Shown here: one piece after another, positions 19,709 to 29,036 of the stretch
How positions within the stretch are numbered: position 1 is the stretch's first letter
Layout: each line of letters begins with the position of its first letter
NCBI RefSeq assembly: GCF_010669225.1
Contig: NZ_CP048627.1
Location: 1,935,292 to 1,999,291 of the forward strand
DNA length: 64,000 bases
Direction: 5' to 3'
Source of the DNA: Megamonas funiformis
Lineage (GTDB): Bacteria; Bacillota; Negativicutes; Selenomonadales; Selenomonadaceae
Made by a program: the position numbers and the translations under genes
Notes under the pieces: generated by a model
The model's database searches: none
Told to the model about the DNA's origin: nothing
Seen by the model: only the letters and a program-made list of their open reading frames with translations

Positions 19709-19975
19709 TTATTGATGCTCACCAAAACGATTATTTACAAGTTCACTCAAAGCTTTAATAGCTTCTTGTTCATCATCACCTTCAGCAGTTATAAGCACTT
19801 GTGTACCACAAGATAATCCTAAATTGATTATAGGAATGATATTTTTCCCATCAGCAGTGATACCTTTTGCTGTATATGTGATTTTAGACGTATATCTGCG
19901 TCCCATTTGAGCAAGCATTGCTGCTGGTCGTGCATGAACTCCTGATTTATTAATAATCGTAACTAAAGCCTCCAT
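19709..19975 (-). CDS. ptsH: HPr-like phosphocarrier protein lacking the regulatory serine
   Basis: 88 aa HPr fold. The active-site motif KSGVHARPAA keeps the His-15 that accepts phosphate from enzyme I. The helix-2 regulatory site, KSIMGVMSLG in Bacillus HPr, reads KNIIPIINLG here: Ser-46 is Asn and the hydrophobic CcpA-contact patch is altered. It should therefore not be phosphorylated by HPr kinase. It stands alone, not with ptsI. Could be a dedicated HPr paralogue. Confidence 0.88.
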   Translation of the reverse strand: MEALVTIINKSGVHARPAAMLAQMGRRYTSKITYTAKGITADGKNIIPIINLGLSCGTQVLITAEGDDEQEAIKALSELVNNRFGEHQ

Positions 19976-20121
19976 TAGTTTTCCTCTTTTCTTTTGAATT
20001 ATTTTTTCATTATTCTAAGTATTAGTATAAATTAATCAATTAATTAGTTATATTTATTATATAAATATTTTCTAACTTATGCAATATATTTTCTTTATAG
20101 TCTAAGCGAGGTGCTTTTATT

Positions 20122-21456
20122 ATGAAATATGATTTAACAACAGGGTCTGTTTCGATGACTATGTTAAAATTTTCACTGCCTATGATTTTAGGCAATCTTA
20201 TGCAACAGTTATATAATATCTCCGATACCTTAATTGTTGGTCATTTTATTGGCACAGATGCCTTAGCTGCTGTTGGTGCAAGCTATGCCTTAATCATTTT
20301 TTTGACCTCAGTATTATTAGGTCTTTGTATGGGTAGCGGAGCTTTATTTTCGATATTTTATGGTGAAAAAGATTATTTCAAATTAAAATCTAGTATTTTT
20401 ATCTCTTTCATCTTAATATTAATACTTACAATAATAATAAATATTTTTATTTTTATTTACATTGATGAAATCATTTATTTTATGCAAGTTCCTAGCGAAA
20501 TTTTCGATTTGACTTATACATATCTTTATATTATTTTCATCGGATTTAGTTTTTCTTTTGTTTATAATTATTTCACTTGTCTACTTCGTGCTATTGGCAA
20601 TTCAAAAACACCACTTATCTTTTTAGCCAGTTCTGCCCTTTTCAATATTATTCTTTCTATTATTTTAGTTGTTAATTTTCAAATGGGTGTGGCAGGCTCT
20701 GCACTCGGTACAGTAATAGCTCAAGGTTTTTGTGCCTTAGGTCTAACAATCTACACTATAAAAAAATGCCCTGAATTAATTCCGCAAAAAGAACATTGCA
20801 AATTTGATTTAGCCATGATAAAAGATATTTCTAATTCTTCATTATTAACATCTACACAACAATCTGTAATGAATTTTGGAATTTTACTCGTGCAAAATCT
20901 TGTAAATAGCTTTGGTGCAACAGTAATGGCAGCCTTTACCGTTGCTGTAAAAATAGACTCACTAGCTTATATGCCTGCACAAGATTTTGGCAATGCTTTC
21001 TCTACTTTCATTGGGCAAAACTACGGTGCTAAAAAAACAGATAGAATTCAACAAGGCATTAAATCTGCTATAAAAATCTCATTTCTATTTTGTTTAATTA
21101 TATCTGTTGGCGTCTTTATCTTTGCTCGCCCTCTAATGACTATTTTCATTGATAGTTCTGAAACGGAAATTATCAATATCGGTGTGGATTATCTCCGCAT
21201 AGAAGGTAGTTTCTATTTTGGCATTGGCATTTTATTTTTATTATATGGATTTTATCGTGCTATTAACTTCCCTAGCATGTCTGTAATTTTAACCATTATT
21301 TCATTAGGCACACGTGTAGGACTTGCCTATTACCTTGCTAGCATACCTTCTATCGGAGTAATTGGTATTTGGTGGTCTATCCCTATCGGCTGGGCATTAG
21401 CAGATATTTTTGGCATTGTCTATTATAAACGAAAAATTAAACAACTCCATTTTTAA
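20122..21456 (+). CDS. MATE family multidrug/sodium antiporter
   Basis: 444 aa with about twelve transmembrane helices in two halves. The start MLKFSLPMILGNLMQQLYNISDTLIVG is typical of the DinF/NorM-like MATE branch found in Firmicutes. Exports cationic drugs or metabolites using Na+ or H+ gradients. SD GAGGTG before ATG 20122. Its last 20 bp overlap the 3' end of the convergent gene. Confidence 0.92.
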   Translation: MKYDLTTGSVSMTMLKFSLPMILGNLMQQLYNISDTLIVGHFIGTDALAAVGASYALIIFLTSVLLGLCMGSGALFSIFYGEKDYFKLKSSIFISFILILILTIIINIFIFIYIDEIIYFMQVPSEIFDLTYTYLYIIFIGFSFSFVYNYFTCLLRAIGNSKTPLIFLASSALFNIILSIILVVNFQMGVAGSALGTVIAQGFCALGLTIYTIKKCPELIPQKEHCKFDLAMIKDISNSSLLTSTQQSVMNFGILLVQNLVNSFGATVMAAFTVAVKIDSLAYMPAQDFGNAFSTFIGQNYGAKKTDRIQQGIKSAIKISFLFCLIISVGVFIFARPLMTIFIDSSETEIINIGVDYLRIEGSFYFGIGILFLLYGFYRAINFPSMSVILTIISLGTRVGLAYYLASIPSIGVIGIWWSIPIGWALADIFGIVYYKRKIKQLHF

Positions 21457-22981
21457 CTTCTGCTAATTCTATGACTTCTTCTACCTTTGATTTAGCATTC
21501 ATTGAAAATACTTCTATGACATGTTTTACTAAATTCACTGCTATATCTTTATCAACCGTATCAAAATAAAAGTCGATTTCATACAGATTTTTCTTTTCAT
21601 TTCTTCTATAGCCCCAATCATTTAAAAAGCCCACTACATTAATTTCTAAAGCTTTTTGTACCATTTCATAAAGGAAATATATCGGCGCTTCATTTTCTTC
21701 TTTCCATAAATTCTGTTCATTATCTTCTATAGTGATTTTCATTAATAAAGTCTTTTTCGTGAATTCTCGCCATGAGATATAACCTAATTTTTCATATCGT
21801 CCTACGAAGATATCTAAGTATAATTTATAATCATCAATTGAACAATTTTCATATTTTTTGATATCTCCCTTATCGCCAACTAAACCATAATGTTTAACGA
21901 TTTTATCATCTTCAAACCAACATTCCACATAAGAAAATTGTTCATCTCTTTTATATAATGTCAAAGCTAAATTTTCTACTTCTTTGTCATTTTTTAAATG
22001 TTCATTATGATTTTCTTGAATTTTTTTATTACTATCTTTAGCCAAAACTAAAGATAATTTTTTCTTTTTATTATAATAAGTTAATTTTATTTGATAATCT
22101 CTATCTATCTCTATTTCCTGCAATTTATATTCAACATCATATTTATCATAAGTCAATAAATTATCTTTTATGTCGGTATACTCTTTAATTAACCAATCTA
22201 TATTTATCTTTGACAACATCGCTCTATTCATGGTAAAAACAATTTTTACTGTTATATCATCTAACTTTACCATACAAGTACAATAAGGATTATTTTCTTG
22301 CCATTTATTGCCCTTTAAAAATTCTTTTACCTTCTGCAAAGACTCCTCATGACAAATTACTCCATCTACAGCTTGCATTTTCTCTTTTAAATGCTGTTTA
22401 TACATTTGTCGATTTTTGAAAAATGCATCATCTTCTGGTTTTATATAATGACATAACATTTCTTCTAAGCTACAATTTGCCTTTATTTCCTCTTGTAAAA
22501 CTTTAAATTCATAATCATCTGGCACAAGAGATAAGCCCTTTTCTATGGAAGCCATTGCTTTTTCTTTTTCGCCAAAATGATATTGTAATTTTGCTAAATT
22601 CAACCAACCCCATGGATAATCAGCTTCTTCTTGTACACCCTTTTGTGCATAGCTATATGCTTTTTCCAAATCACTGCAATAAGTCAAAGCCACTGAATAA
22701 CGATAATACCATGCGCCTGAGCCTTTAGCATTTTTTTCTGAATAAGGCATCCAATTTATCACTTTGTAATAATATTCATATATATCAATATTATTGCCTG
22801 CATATGCATACCATAAAGCAATATTTAAATCTTCCTTTGCTTCTTCCAAAGTAAACAATTTTTGCTCTATACCTTTTTTAACAAAATCTTCTAAATAATA
22901 AAAAATCTTGTAAAAGTATCCATCAGCCCAAGACTCTAATATATCAATATCCTCTTTAGTCAATAATGATTTTTTCCCCAT
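21437..22981 (-). CDS. TPR-containing protein of unknown function
   Basis: 514 aa, cytoplasmic (no signal or membrane segment), very charged. Residues about 60-170 form tetratricopeptide-like helices (AYSYAQKGVQEEADYPWGWLN, KEKAMASIEKGLSLVPDDYE). The rest is a mixed alpha/beta region rich in Lys, Glu and Tyr that I do not recognise. Possibly a scaffold. The stop lies inside the MATE coding sequence on the other strand. Confidence 0.7.
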   Translation of the reverse strand: MGKKSLLTKEDIDILESWADGYFYKIFYYLEDFVKKGIEQKLFTLEEAKEDLNIALWYAYAGNNIDIYEYYYKVINWMPYSEKNAKGSGAWYYRYSVALTYCSDLEKAYSYAQKGVQEEADYPWGWLNLAKLQYHFGEKEKAMASIEKGLSLVPDDYEFKVLQEEIKANCSLEEMLCHYIKPEDDAFFKNRQMYKQHLKEKMQAVDGVICHEESLQKVKEFLKGNKWQENNPYCTCMVKLDDITVKIVFTMNRAMLSKINIDWLIKEYTDIKDNLLTYDKYDVEYKLQEIEIDRDYQIKLTYYNKKKKLSLVLAKDSNKKIQENHNEHLKNDKEVENLALTLYKRDEQFSYVECWFEDDKIVKHYGLVGDKGDIKKYENCSIDDYKLYLDIFVGRYEKLGYISWREFTKKTLLMKITIEDNEQNLWKEENEAPIYFLYEMVQKALEINVVGFLNDWGYRRNEKKNLYEIDFYFDTVDKDIAVNLVKHVIEVFSMNAKSKVEEVIELAEVKNGVV

Positions 22982-23030
22982 GTTTACACCTTCTTTATCG
23001 GCTACTATATTTATATTTTACCACAAAAAA

Positions 23031-23065
23031 AGAGTTATAACGAAATAAAAAATCGTTATAACTCT
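23031..23065 (-). terminator. Terminator downstream of the flavin reductase gene
   Basis: 13-bp arms AGAGTTATAACGA / TCGTTATAACTCT with a T-run (minus) at 23030-23025. Confidence 0.8.
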
Positions 23066-23077
23066 GTTTACTCTATT

Positions 23078-23641
23078 TTAACGAATGAAATTTGTCATTA
23101 TTTTTGCTTCTGTTTCTGGTATTTGTACACCATTATTTTTACCTGCTTCAATGCATTTTAAAAGCCATGCCATATTATTACCTAAAACACGCATAATTTG
23201 CATACCTTCTGCATCTTTTTTCACTTCATCTGGTGTATTGCCATGTACTACATTCCAATAATTTGCAGAAACTACTGGCATTTGATGATAAGTAAAATAT
23301 TTAGCAAGTACATCTAAAGTTGCAGTTGTACCAGCGCGTCTAGCGGAAGCGACAGCTGCTGCTGGTTTGTGTAATAAATCTTTACCTGCTAAGCTAGATA
23401 ATCTATCCATAAAAGAAATGATTTCCCCAGATGGAGATGCCCAATATACAGGAGAACCTACTACTAAACCATCTGCAGTTTTTACTTTTTCTGCAACACT
23501 TTTAATAATTTCTGTTTCTGGTACTGCATGAATTATTTCTGCTTGGATACCTTGTTTTTCTAAAGTTTGTGCTATTTCACTAAGAGCTGTATATGTACAA
23601 CCTTTTTCGCGTCTACTGCCATTTAATAATAAAACTTTCAT
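23078..23641 (-). CDS. NAD(P)H-dependent FMN reductase/flavodoxin-fold oxidoreductase
   Basis: 187 aa, IscS-associated flavoprotein/NADPH-dependent FMN reductase type. Starts KVLLLNGSRREKGCTYTAL (phosphate loop) and contains GLVVGSPVYWASPSG, the FMN-contact loop. Reduces flavins or small electron acceptors in the cytoplasm. Stand-alone unit with its own terminator. Substrate unknown. Confidence 0.85.
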   Translation of the reverse strand: MKVLLLNGSRREKGCTYTALSEIAQTLEKQGIQAEIIHAVPETEIIKSVAEKVKTADGLVVGSPVYWASPSGEIISFMDRLSSLAGKDLLHKPAAAVASARRAGTTATLDVLAKYFTYHQMPVVSANYWNVVHGNTPDEVKKDAEGMQIMRVLGNNMAWLLKCIEAGKNNGVQIPETEAKIMTNFIR

Positions 23642-23777
23642 TGAAATTCAACCTTTCTTACTAGAAATAAATCCTATCTAAATTATATGCTTATAATCAA
23701 AAATAATCAATAATACCTCAAAAATGCAATTTCATTTATTAAATTAATATAACTTTATAATTTTAAAAAAACAAAAA

Positions 23778-23804
23778 AGGCTTTACAGAAAATCTGTAAA
23801 GCCT
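23778..23804 (-). terminator. Terminator of tRNA-Leu
   Basis: 12-bp arms AGGCTTTACAGA / TCTGTAAAGCCT with a T-rich tail on the minus strand. Confidence 0.85.
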
Positions 23805-23815
23805 ATAATTTCAAA

Positions 23816-23900
23816 TGGTGCGGAAGACAGGACTTGAACCTGCACGCCGAAAGACACTAGATCCTAAGTCTAGCGCGTCTGCCAATTCCGCCACTTCCGC
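23816..23900 (-). tRNA. tRNA-Leu (anticodon UAG)
   Basis: Acceptor GCGGAAG / CTTCCGC, D-arm, anticodon stem CTAGA/TCTAG around loop CTTAGGA (anticodon TAG), a long class II variable arm, and T-arm GCAGGTTCAAGTCCTG. The 3' CCA is encoded. Reads CUN leucine codons. Confidence 0.97.
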
Positions 23901-23976
23901 ATCTGGCACTCGCGTTGAATGCGAGATTTATTATATCACTATAAAATATTTTTTGTCAACACTTTTTTATAAATTT

Positions 23977-24543
23977 TTATGATTTAAATATTTTTTCTTC
24001 TAAACCTATTTTTCTTAATAAACTATCCATATTATCCACACCTACAGTTCTGCCTGCAACTAAAGGAATTTTTGCACAAACTTTTGCATCATCTAAAGCA
24101 TCATGATGTTTAAATTGTATCTGAAAAAATTCTCCCAATGTATTCAATTTATGATTTGGTAACTGTGGCCATACTTTTCTAGCAATTTGAACAGTACATG
24201 CTGTTTTAAACTGTGGTTTAGCTAAATTATATTTCCAAATACAACTGCGCAATACGCCCATATCAAAAAAAGCATTATGTGCTATAACTATTCGATTATC
24301 TAAATACATACGTAAATCTTTCCATATATCTGCAAAAGTAGGTGCATTTTCTACCATTTGCGGAGTAATTCCATGTATTTTTATATTACCTTCTTCAAAA
24401 AACATTTCTGGCGGTCTTATAAGTGAATTATAACTATCCACCATTCTACCGTTTTCAATAACAACTACAGCTACACTACAAGCACTATCACGATTTTTAT
24501 TAGCTGTCTCAAAATCTATACTTGTAAAATTCATTAAACTCAT
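23977..24543 (-). CDS. DEDDh 3'-5' exonuclease (DnaQ/RNase T family)
   Basis: 188 aa. Exo I DFETA near the N-terminus, Exo II HNAFFD, and Exo III HDALDDA (His-Asp) make a complete DEDDh active site. Resembles the stand-alone epsilon-like exonucleases annotated as DNA polymerase III epsilon or exonuclease X. Role in DNA repair or RNA trimming unclear. Confidence 0.88.
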   Translation of the reverse strand: MSLMNFTSIDFETANKNRDSACSVAVVVIENGRMVDSYNSLIRPPEMFFEEGNIKIHGITPQMVENAPTFADIWKDLRMYLDNRIVIAHNAFFDMGVLRSCIWKYNLAKPQFKTACTVQIARKVWPQLPNHKLNTLGEFFQIQFKHHDALDDAKVCAKIPLVAGRTVGVDNMDSLLRKIGLEEKIFKS

Positions 24544-24607
24544 TTTATACCTCTAAAAAAATTCTATTCAAATATAAAAGCATTATAGCAAAAAATTTTT
24601 CTAAAAA

Positions 24608-24658
24608 AAATAGATTGATTTTCGGTCAACATATCTTTGCCCTAAAATCAATCTATTT
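24608..24658. terminator. Bidirectional terminator after nfnB
   Basis: 15-bp arms AAATAGATTGATTTT / AAAATCAATCTATTT (24608-24622, 24644-24658), A-run before and T-rich after. Confidence 0.75.
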
Positions 24659-24665
24659 AAATTTA

Positions 24666-26023
24666 TCATTTATTGCGTTTTTCTATCAAATATTCATCAA
24701 TAGCTTTAGCAGCTTTTTTACCTGCACCCATAGCCAAAATAACAGTTGCAGCTCCTGTTACAATATCGCCACCAGCAAAAACACCTTCTTTAGTAGTTTT
24801 TCCTGTTTCTTCATCAGCTACGATATTACCTCTCTTATTTGTCTGCATATCTGGAGTAGTTGATTGTATCAATGGATTTGGCCCTTGACCAATAGCGATA
24901 ACCACAGTATCCACATTAATATCAAATTCTGAATTAAGTATTTCCACAGGGCGTCTACGACCTGAAGCATCAGGTTCGCCTAATTCCATTTTTATACAAC
25001 GAATAGCTTTTACATATCCTTTTTCATCACCTAAGATAGCTACTGGGTTATTCAATAATTTAAATTCTATACCTTCTTGTTTGGCATGTTCTACTTCTTC
25101 ACATCTTGCCGGTAATTCTTTTTCACTTCTGCGATAAACAATATATACTTTTTCTGCTCCCAAACGCAAAGCAGTTCGAGCAGAATCCATAGCTACATTA
25201 CCGCCACCTACTACAGCCACTTTTTTCCCTACATTAATAGGCGTAGCATATTCTGGAAAACGATATGCTTTCATTAAATTACATCTTGTTAAAAATTCAT
25301 TTGAAGAATATACCCCATTTAAATTTTCACCAGGAATATTCATAAAATGAGGTAACCCTGCTCCTGTAGCAATAAATACAGCATCAAAATTAAATTCTTG
25401 CATAAGCTCATAAACTTACGCAAATTATCAATTTCTGGTTTTACAACCTTATCTTTTGGTAAACGAAATTCAGGAATACCATAAGATAATACTCCACCTG
25501 CTGTATGTAAAGCTTCAAAAATTGTTACTTGATAGCCTTTTTTCGCTAAATCACCTGCACAAGCTAATCCTGCTGGTCCCGAACCAATAATAGCGACTTT
25601 TTGAGCATCATCTTTTACTGTTTTTTCTATTTTTTCTTCACAATTTTGCATGCAATAATCCGCTACAAATCTTTCCAAACGACCAATACCCACAGGTTCG
25701 CCTTTTATTCCCATTACACAATATTTTTCACATTGATTTTCTTGAGGACAAACGCGTCCACAAATAGCAGGCAAACTACTAGCTTCTTTGATTTTTGCAT
25801 TTGCTCCTTCAAAATCGCCTTCCTTTATTTTAGCAATAAAAGCTGGTATATCGATATCTACAGGACAACCTTTTCTACAATGTGGCACTTTACAATGAAG
25901 ACAACGATTAACCTCTGCTAAGGCTAATTCTTCTGTATATCCTAAAGCCACTTCATCAAAATTATTTCTGCGAACATTAGCGTCTTGTTCTGGCATTTCA
26001 TGTTTTTGCATTACTAAAGGCAT
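24666..26023 (-). pseudogene. nfnB: NfnB/GltA-type NADPH oxidoreductase large subunit, broken by internal deletion
   Basis: Related to glutamate synthase small subunit and to NfnB, the ferredoxin:NADP+ bifurcating subunit. The 5' part (26023 to about 25410) has the Fe-S motifs CLHCKVPHCRKGCP and CGRVCPQENQCEKYC, FAD motif GSGPAGL and GVLSYGIPEFRLP, then after KPEIDNLRK runs out of frame to a stop at 25340. The 3' part (from about 25415 down to 24666, different frame) resumes at ELMQEFNFDAVFIATGAG and carries the NADPH motif GGGNVAMDSA and the final FAD motif GGDIVTGAAT. Roughly 18 residues normally lying between (LGV...TID) are missing and the frame shifts, so a deletion of about 50-60 nt not divisible by three is implied. 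Start ATG 26023 has a good SD and is 1 nt after the nfnA stop. Could be a true lesion or a sequencing/assembly error. Confidence 0.85.
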
Positions 26024-26024
26024 A

Positions 26025-26882
26025 TTATTTTTCCTCCATTTCTTCAACCTTTTTAGCTAAACGACAAATATGGTCTTTTTCAATTTCTTCTTTAGGTCTA
26101 TACATGCGTTGTCTTTCCATCAAATTCACAAAATCTACTAAATGACCATCAAATTCTGGCCCATCTACACAAGCAAATTTTGTTTCATCACCAACTTGTA
26201 CACGGCAACCACCACACATTCCTGTACCATCTACCATAATAGGATTTAGGCTAACAATCGTTTTAATATTATATGGTCTAGTTGTATCAGCTACAGTTTT
26301 CATCATAATAACAGGTCCAATAGCTACTACTTCAGCAATATCAATTCCTTTATCAATTAATTGCTGTAGTGCTGTCGTTACAAATCCTTTTATACCATAA
26401 GAGCCATCATCTGTAGTAACAATAACTTCATCAGATATTTTTTCCATTTCATCTTTCAAAATCAAAATATCTTTATTTTTTGCCCCCATAATTGTTATCA
26501 CATGATTGCCCACTTGTTTCATCTTTCTAGCAATAGGATAAATTGGAGCAACACCTATTCCACCACCTATGCAAACTACAGTTCCCATATCAGGTCTAAT
26601 ATCTGTTTTTTTACCCAAAGGGCCAACTAAGTCTAAAATACTATCGCCTGCATTTAATGATGCTAATACAGTGGTTGACGCACCTATTACCATAAAAATA
26701 ATATCTATAGTTCCTTTTTCTCTATCAAAATCAGCAATAGTTAATGGCACTCGCTCTCCATATTCATTAACTCTTAACACCACGAATTGACCTGGCTCTG
26801 CTTTTCTCGCTATCAAAGGAGCTTCTAAAGTAAATTGTAAAATATTTTCATGTAAAACTTTCTTATTTAAAATCTTAAACAT
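26025..26882 (-). CDS. nfnA: NfnA/sulfide dehydrogenase-like FAD/NAD-binding subunit
   Basis: 285 aa dihydroorotate dehydrogenase electron-transfer-type protein: FAD-binding barrel (ERVPLTIADFD), NAD domain (GGGIGVAPIYP), and a [2Fe-2S] site MCGGCRVQVGDETKFACVDGP. With NfnB it forms the electron-bifurcating NADH-dependent reduced ferredoxin:NADP+ oxidoreductase of anaerobes. ATG 26882 follows GAGGAAAG; the frame extends further to 26915. Its partner gene is damaged here, so this subunit may lack a functional mate. Confidence 0.88.
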   Translation of the reverse strand: MFKILNKKVLHENILQFTLEAPLIARKAEPGQFVVLRVNEYGERVPLTIADFDREKGTIDIIFMVIGASTTVLASLNAGDSILDLVGPLGKKTDIRPDMGTVVCIGGGIGVAPIYPIARKMKQVGNHVITIMGAKNKDILILKDEMEKISDEVIVTTDDGSYGIKGFVTTALQQLIDKGIDIAEVVAIGPVIMMKTVADTTRPYNIKTIVSLNPIMVDGTGMCGGCRVQVGDETKFACVDGPEFDGHLVDFVNLMERQRMYRPKEEIEKDHICRLAKKVEEMEEK

Positions 26883-27006
26883 AACACTTTCCTCATTTCC
26901 CAAATTCAATATCATAATAAAAATTTATCATACTATAAAAAATTTTAAGTTTTTACTTAATTTTCAGTTTTTTATATGACTATTATAGAATTCAATTGTA
27001 AATAAA

Positions 27007-27040
27007 AAAAGCTGTGAAAAAAATTTATTTCACAGCTTTT
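27007..27040 (-). terminator. Terminator downstream region between nfnA promoter and MTHFR-like gene
   Basis: Arms AAAAGCTGTGAAA / TTTCACAGCTTTT; T-run on the minus strand. It ends the MTHFR-like gene transcript (gene stop at 27048). Confidence 0.8.
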
Positions 27041-27047
27041 AGATTTA

Positions 27048-27794
27048 TTATTTAGCGAAAACACCTTCTAAGTATGGCATTATTTTTGCTTTTATTGGCA
27101 TTAAATAAACATTATGATTATGTTTGCGAGCAAAATCTATCACTTTACGAGCAAATTCTATATTCCATTCTAATGTTGGTTCAAAGTCCTTTGGAAAAAT
27201 AACATTGTTTTTATTTCTCCAATAACTTACAGAGCGTTCGGATAAAACTGGAGAAACTCCCCAATAAATATCTAAACCATCTAAAAGGTCTGCATACATT
27301 TCTAAATAACGCATATCAAAAAATGGTTGTGTAAAAAATCCTTTTGCTCCAGCTAATTGCTTACGGCGAATGCGATATTCTTCTTCTTTCATACTACTGC
27401 GATATTGGTCAATTCCTGCATATACTGTAATTTCCGGCATTTCTTCACTAAATTTTTTAATAATATCTGTACTTATTGTTGGATATACTTGATAAAGCAT
27501 ACTTTGTGGTGGGTCACCTTCTATAACAAGAACTTTTTTTATATTATATTCTCTCAATTTATCTTTTATCGGTAACTCTTTTGTAAAATCAAAATCCATC
27601 GCTCTTAGATGTGGTACTACATCATCGAAATAAGCTTTTGCAATATTTGCTCCGTCCCAACTTCTAGTATCACAACTCAACAAATCTGGAATATTAATGA
27701 AATCAACATCGCTTAATTTTTCTTTTATTGTTTTTACTTCTTCTTTTAATACTTCAATATCTCTTGGTACTAATTCAACTGAAATTCTTGTCAT
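27048..27794 (-). CDS. Methylenetetrahydrofolate reductase family protein, short form
   Basis: 248 aa TIM-barrel protein of the MetF family: KVLVIEGDPPQ, GAKGFFTQPFFDMRYLEMY (the usual ITQ.FFD strand) and a C-terminal WN.EFARKVIDFARKH. Somewhat shorter than standard MetF (about 290). Would reduce methylene-THF to methyl-THF or act on a related corrinoid/folate substrate. Monocistronic with its own terminator. Confidence 0.75.
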   Translation of the reverse strand: MTRISVELVPRDIEVLKEEVKTIKEKLSDVDFINIPDLLSCDTRSWDGANIAKAYFDDVVPHLRAMDFDFTKELPIKDKLREYNIKKVLVIEGDPPQSMLYQVYPTISTDIIKKFSEEMPEITVYAGIDQYRSSMKEEEYRIRRKQLAGAKGFFTQPFFDMRYLEMYADLLDGLDIYWGVSPVLSERSVSYWRNKNNVIFPKDFEPTLEWNIEFARKVIDFARKHNHNVYLMPIKAKIMPYLEGVFAK

Positions 27795-27889
27795 AAAATC
27801 ACTTCCTAGATTAACATCATTACATTATAGTTTATTATTATAACACAAATTTATTCATTTCAACGATAAAATCATACATTTTATAATAA

Positions 27890-27920
27890 AAAATCGTCAG
27901 CTTTTTACACTGACGATTTT
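27890..27920 (-). terminator. Terminator of the LysR gene
   Basis: Arms AAAATCGTCAG / CTGACGATTTT, loop CTTTTTACA, A-rich flank giving T-run on the minus strand. Confidence 0.75.
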
Positions 27921-27955
27921 AATTCATATTTTCAATTATCCTGCATACACTAAAC

Positions 27956-28855
27956 TCAATTATTGTTATTTTTATTATATAAAGTATTGATATAATCAAT
28001 GAAAATCTTTATATATTTATATTTTGGATTTGTTTTTTTATACAATAGATGGCATTTTAAAGTAAAATCTGGTTCTATATCATAATAACCATCAAAAAAG
28101 CCCATAGCATTTAACAAGCGTTTTGGCAATACAGCCCCCACCTGATTTTGTTGACAATAATGCATAATCGCATATGGAGTAGCAAACCAAGCTTCCACTT
28201 GAGGATGACAACCTAATTTACTAAAATAGTTCTTTATAGTAGAATTCATTAAATAATATGGAGAATACTGTACCATTGGATATTGAGCGATTTCTTCTAC
28301 ATTGATGATATTACCTAAATGCTCAATATTTGGCGCATAATAAACCATTTCTTCATCACAGAAAAATATATTTTCATATTCATCATCTTGTAAATCCTTT
28401 AAGGAAAATGATGATACTATATCTAATTTATCTGCTTCTAACTGATTTATCAATTCTTTTGCTTCTAAATTATAAACATTAATCTTTATATTAGTGTTGT
28501 ATTTTTTAAAATAAATTAAGTGCTGATTGATAAATACATCGCCTAAAGACATCAACGCACCTACAGATAAAGAAACTTCTTCTCCTGCTAATTTTTTCAT
28601 TTCACTTAAAGATTGTTTTAATTCCGATACGATTTTTTCCGCTTTAGCTAAGAAGATTTGACCTTCTTTAGTAAGTTCTATTGTATTTTCTCCGTGAACA
28701 ACTAATTGAGTACCAACTATTTCTTCCAATTTTTTCATTTGAAAACTAAATGCCGAACGAGTAACATTTGCTTCTCTAGCTGCCGTTGCTATATCTTTTA
28801 CTTTGCTATAAATAATAAAATTTTCTAATTGTTGAATGCTTGGTAATTCTATCAT
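27956..28855 (-). CDS. LysR-family transcriptional regulator
   Basis: 299 aa: N-terminal winged helix (LENFIIYSKVKDIATAAREANVTRSAFSFQMKKLEE) and periplasmic-binding-like effector domain. Lies downstream of the glycerol-dehydrogenase-like gene on the same strand; a regulatory link is possible but unproven. Effector unknown. Confidence 0.88.
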   Translation of the reverse strand: MIELPSIQQLENFIIYSKVKDIATAAREANVTRSAFSFQMKKLEEIVGTQLVVHGENTIELTKEGQIFLAKAEKIVSELKQSLSEMKKLAGEEVSLSVGALMSLGDVFINQHLIYFKKYNTNIKINVYNLEAKELINQLEADKLDIVSSFSLKDLQDDEYENIFFCDEEMVYYAPNIEHLGNIINVEEIAQYPMVQYSPYYLMNSTIKNYFSKLGCHPQVEAWFATPYAIMHYCQQNQVGAVLPKRLLNAMGFFDGYYDIEPDFTLKCHLLYKKTNPKYKYIKIFIDYINTLYNKNNNN

Positions 28856-29036
28856 GCAAATCCCTTTCTATTATTAATGGCGTAATAACTTAATCTTTTA
28901 TTAGTATATCACAATCAGAGTACACTCACTACTGCAAAATATTTTTTCTCATTCTTGATAAAAAATAATCTATTACTTATCTTACAATTTTCGTGAAAAA
29001 CCAATACATATATTATATATCAAAATATTTTAGAAC

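Noticed and set aside
25340-25403. Overlap of the two nfnB frames read as two separate oxidoreductase genes
   Set aside because: The halves together make one NfnB/GltA protein; the downstream frame has no SD and starts mid-domain.
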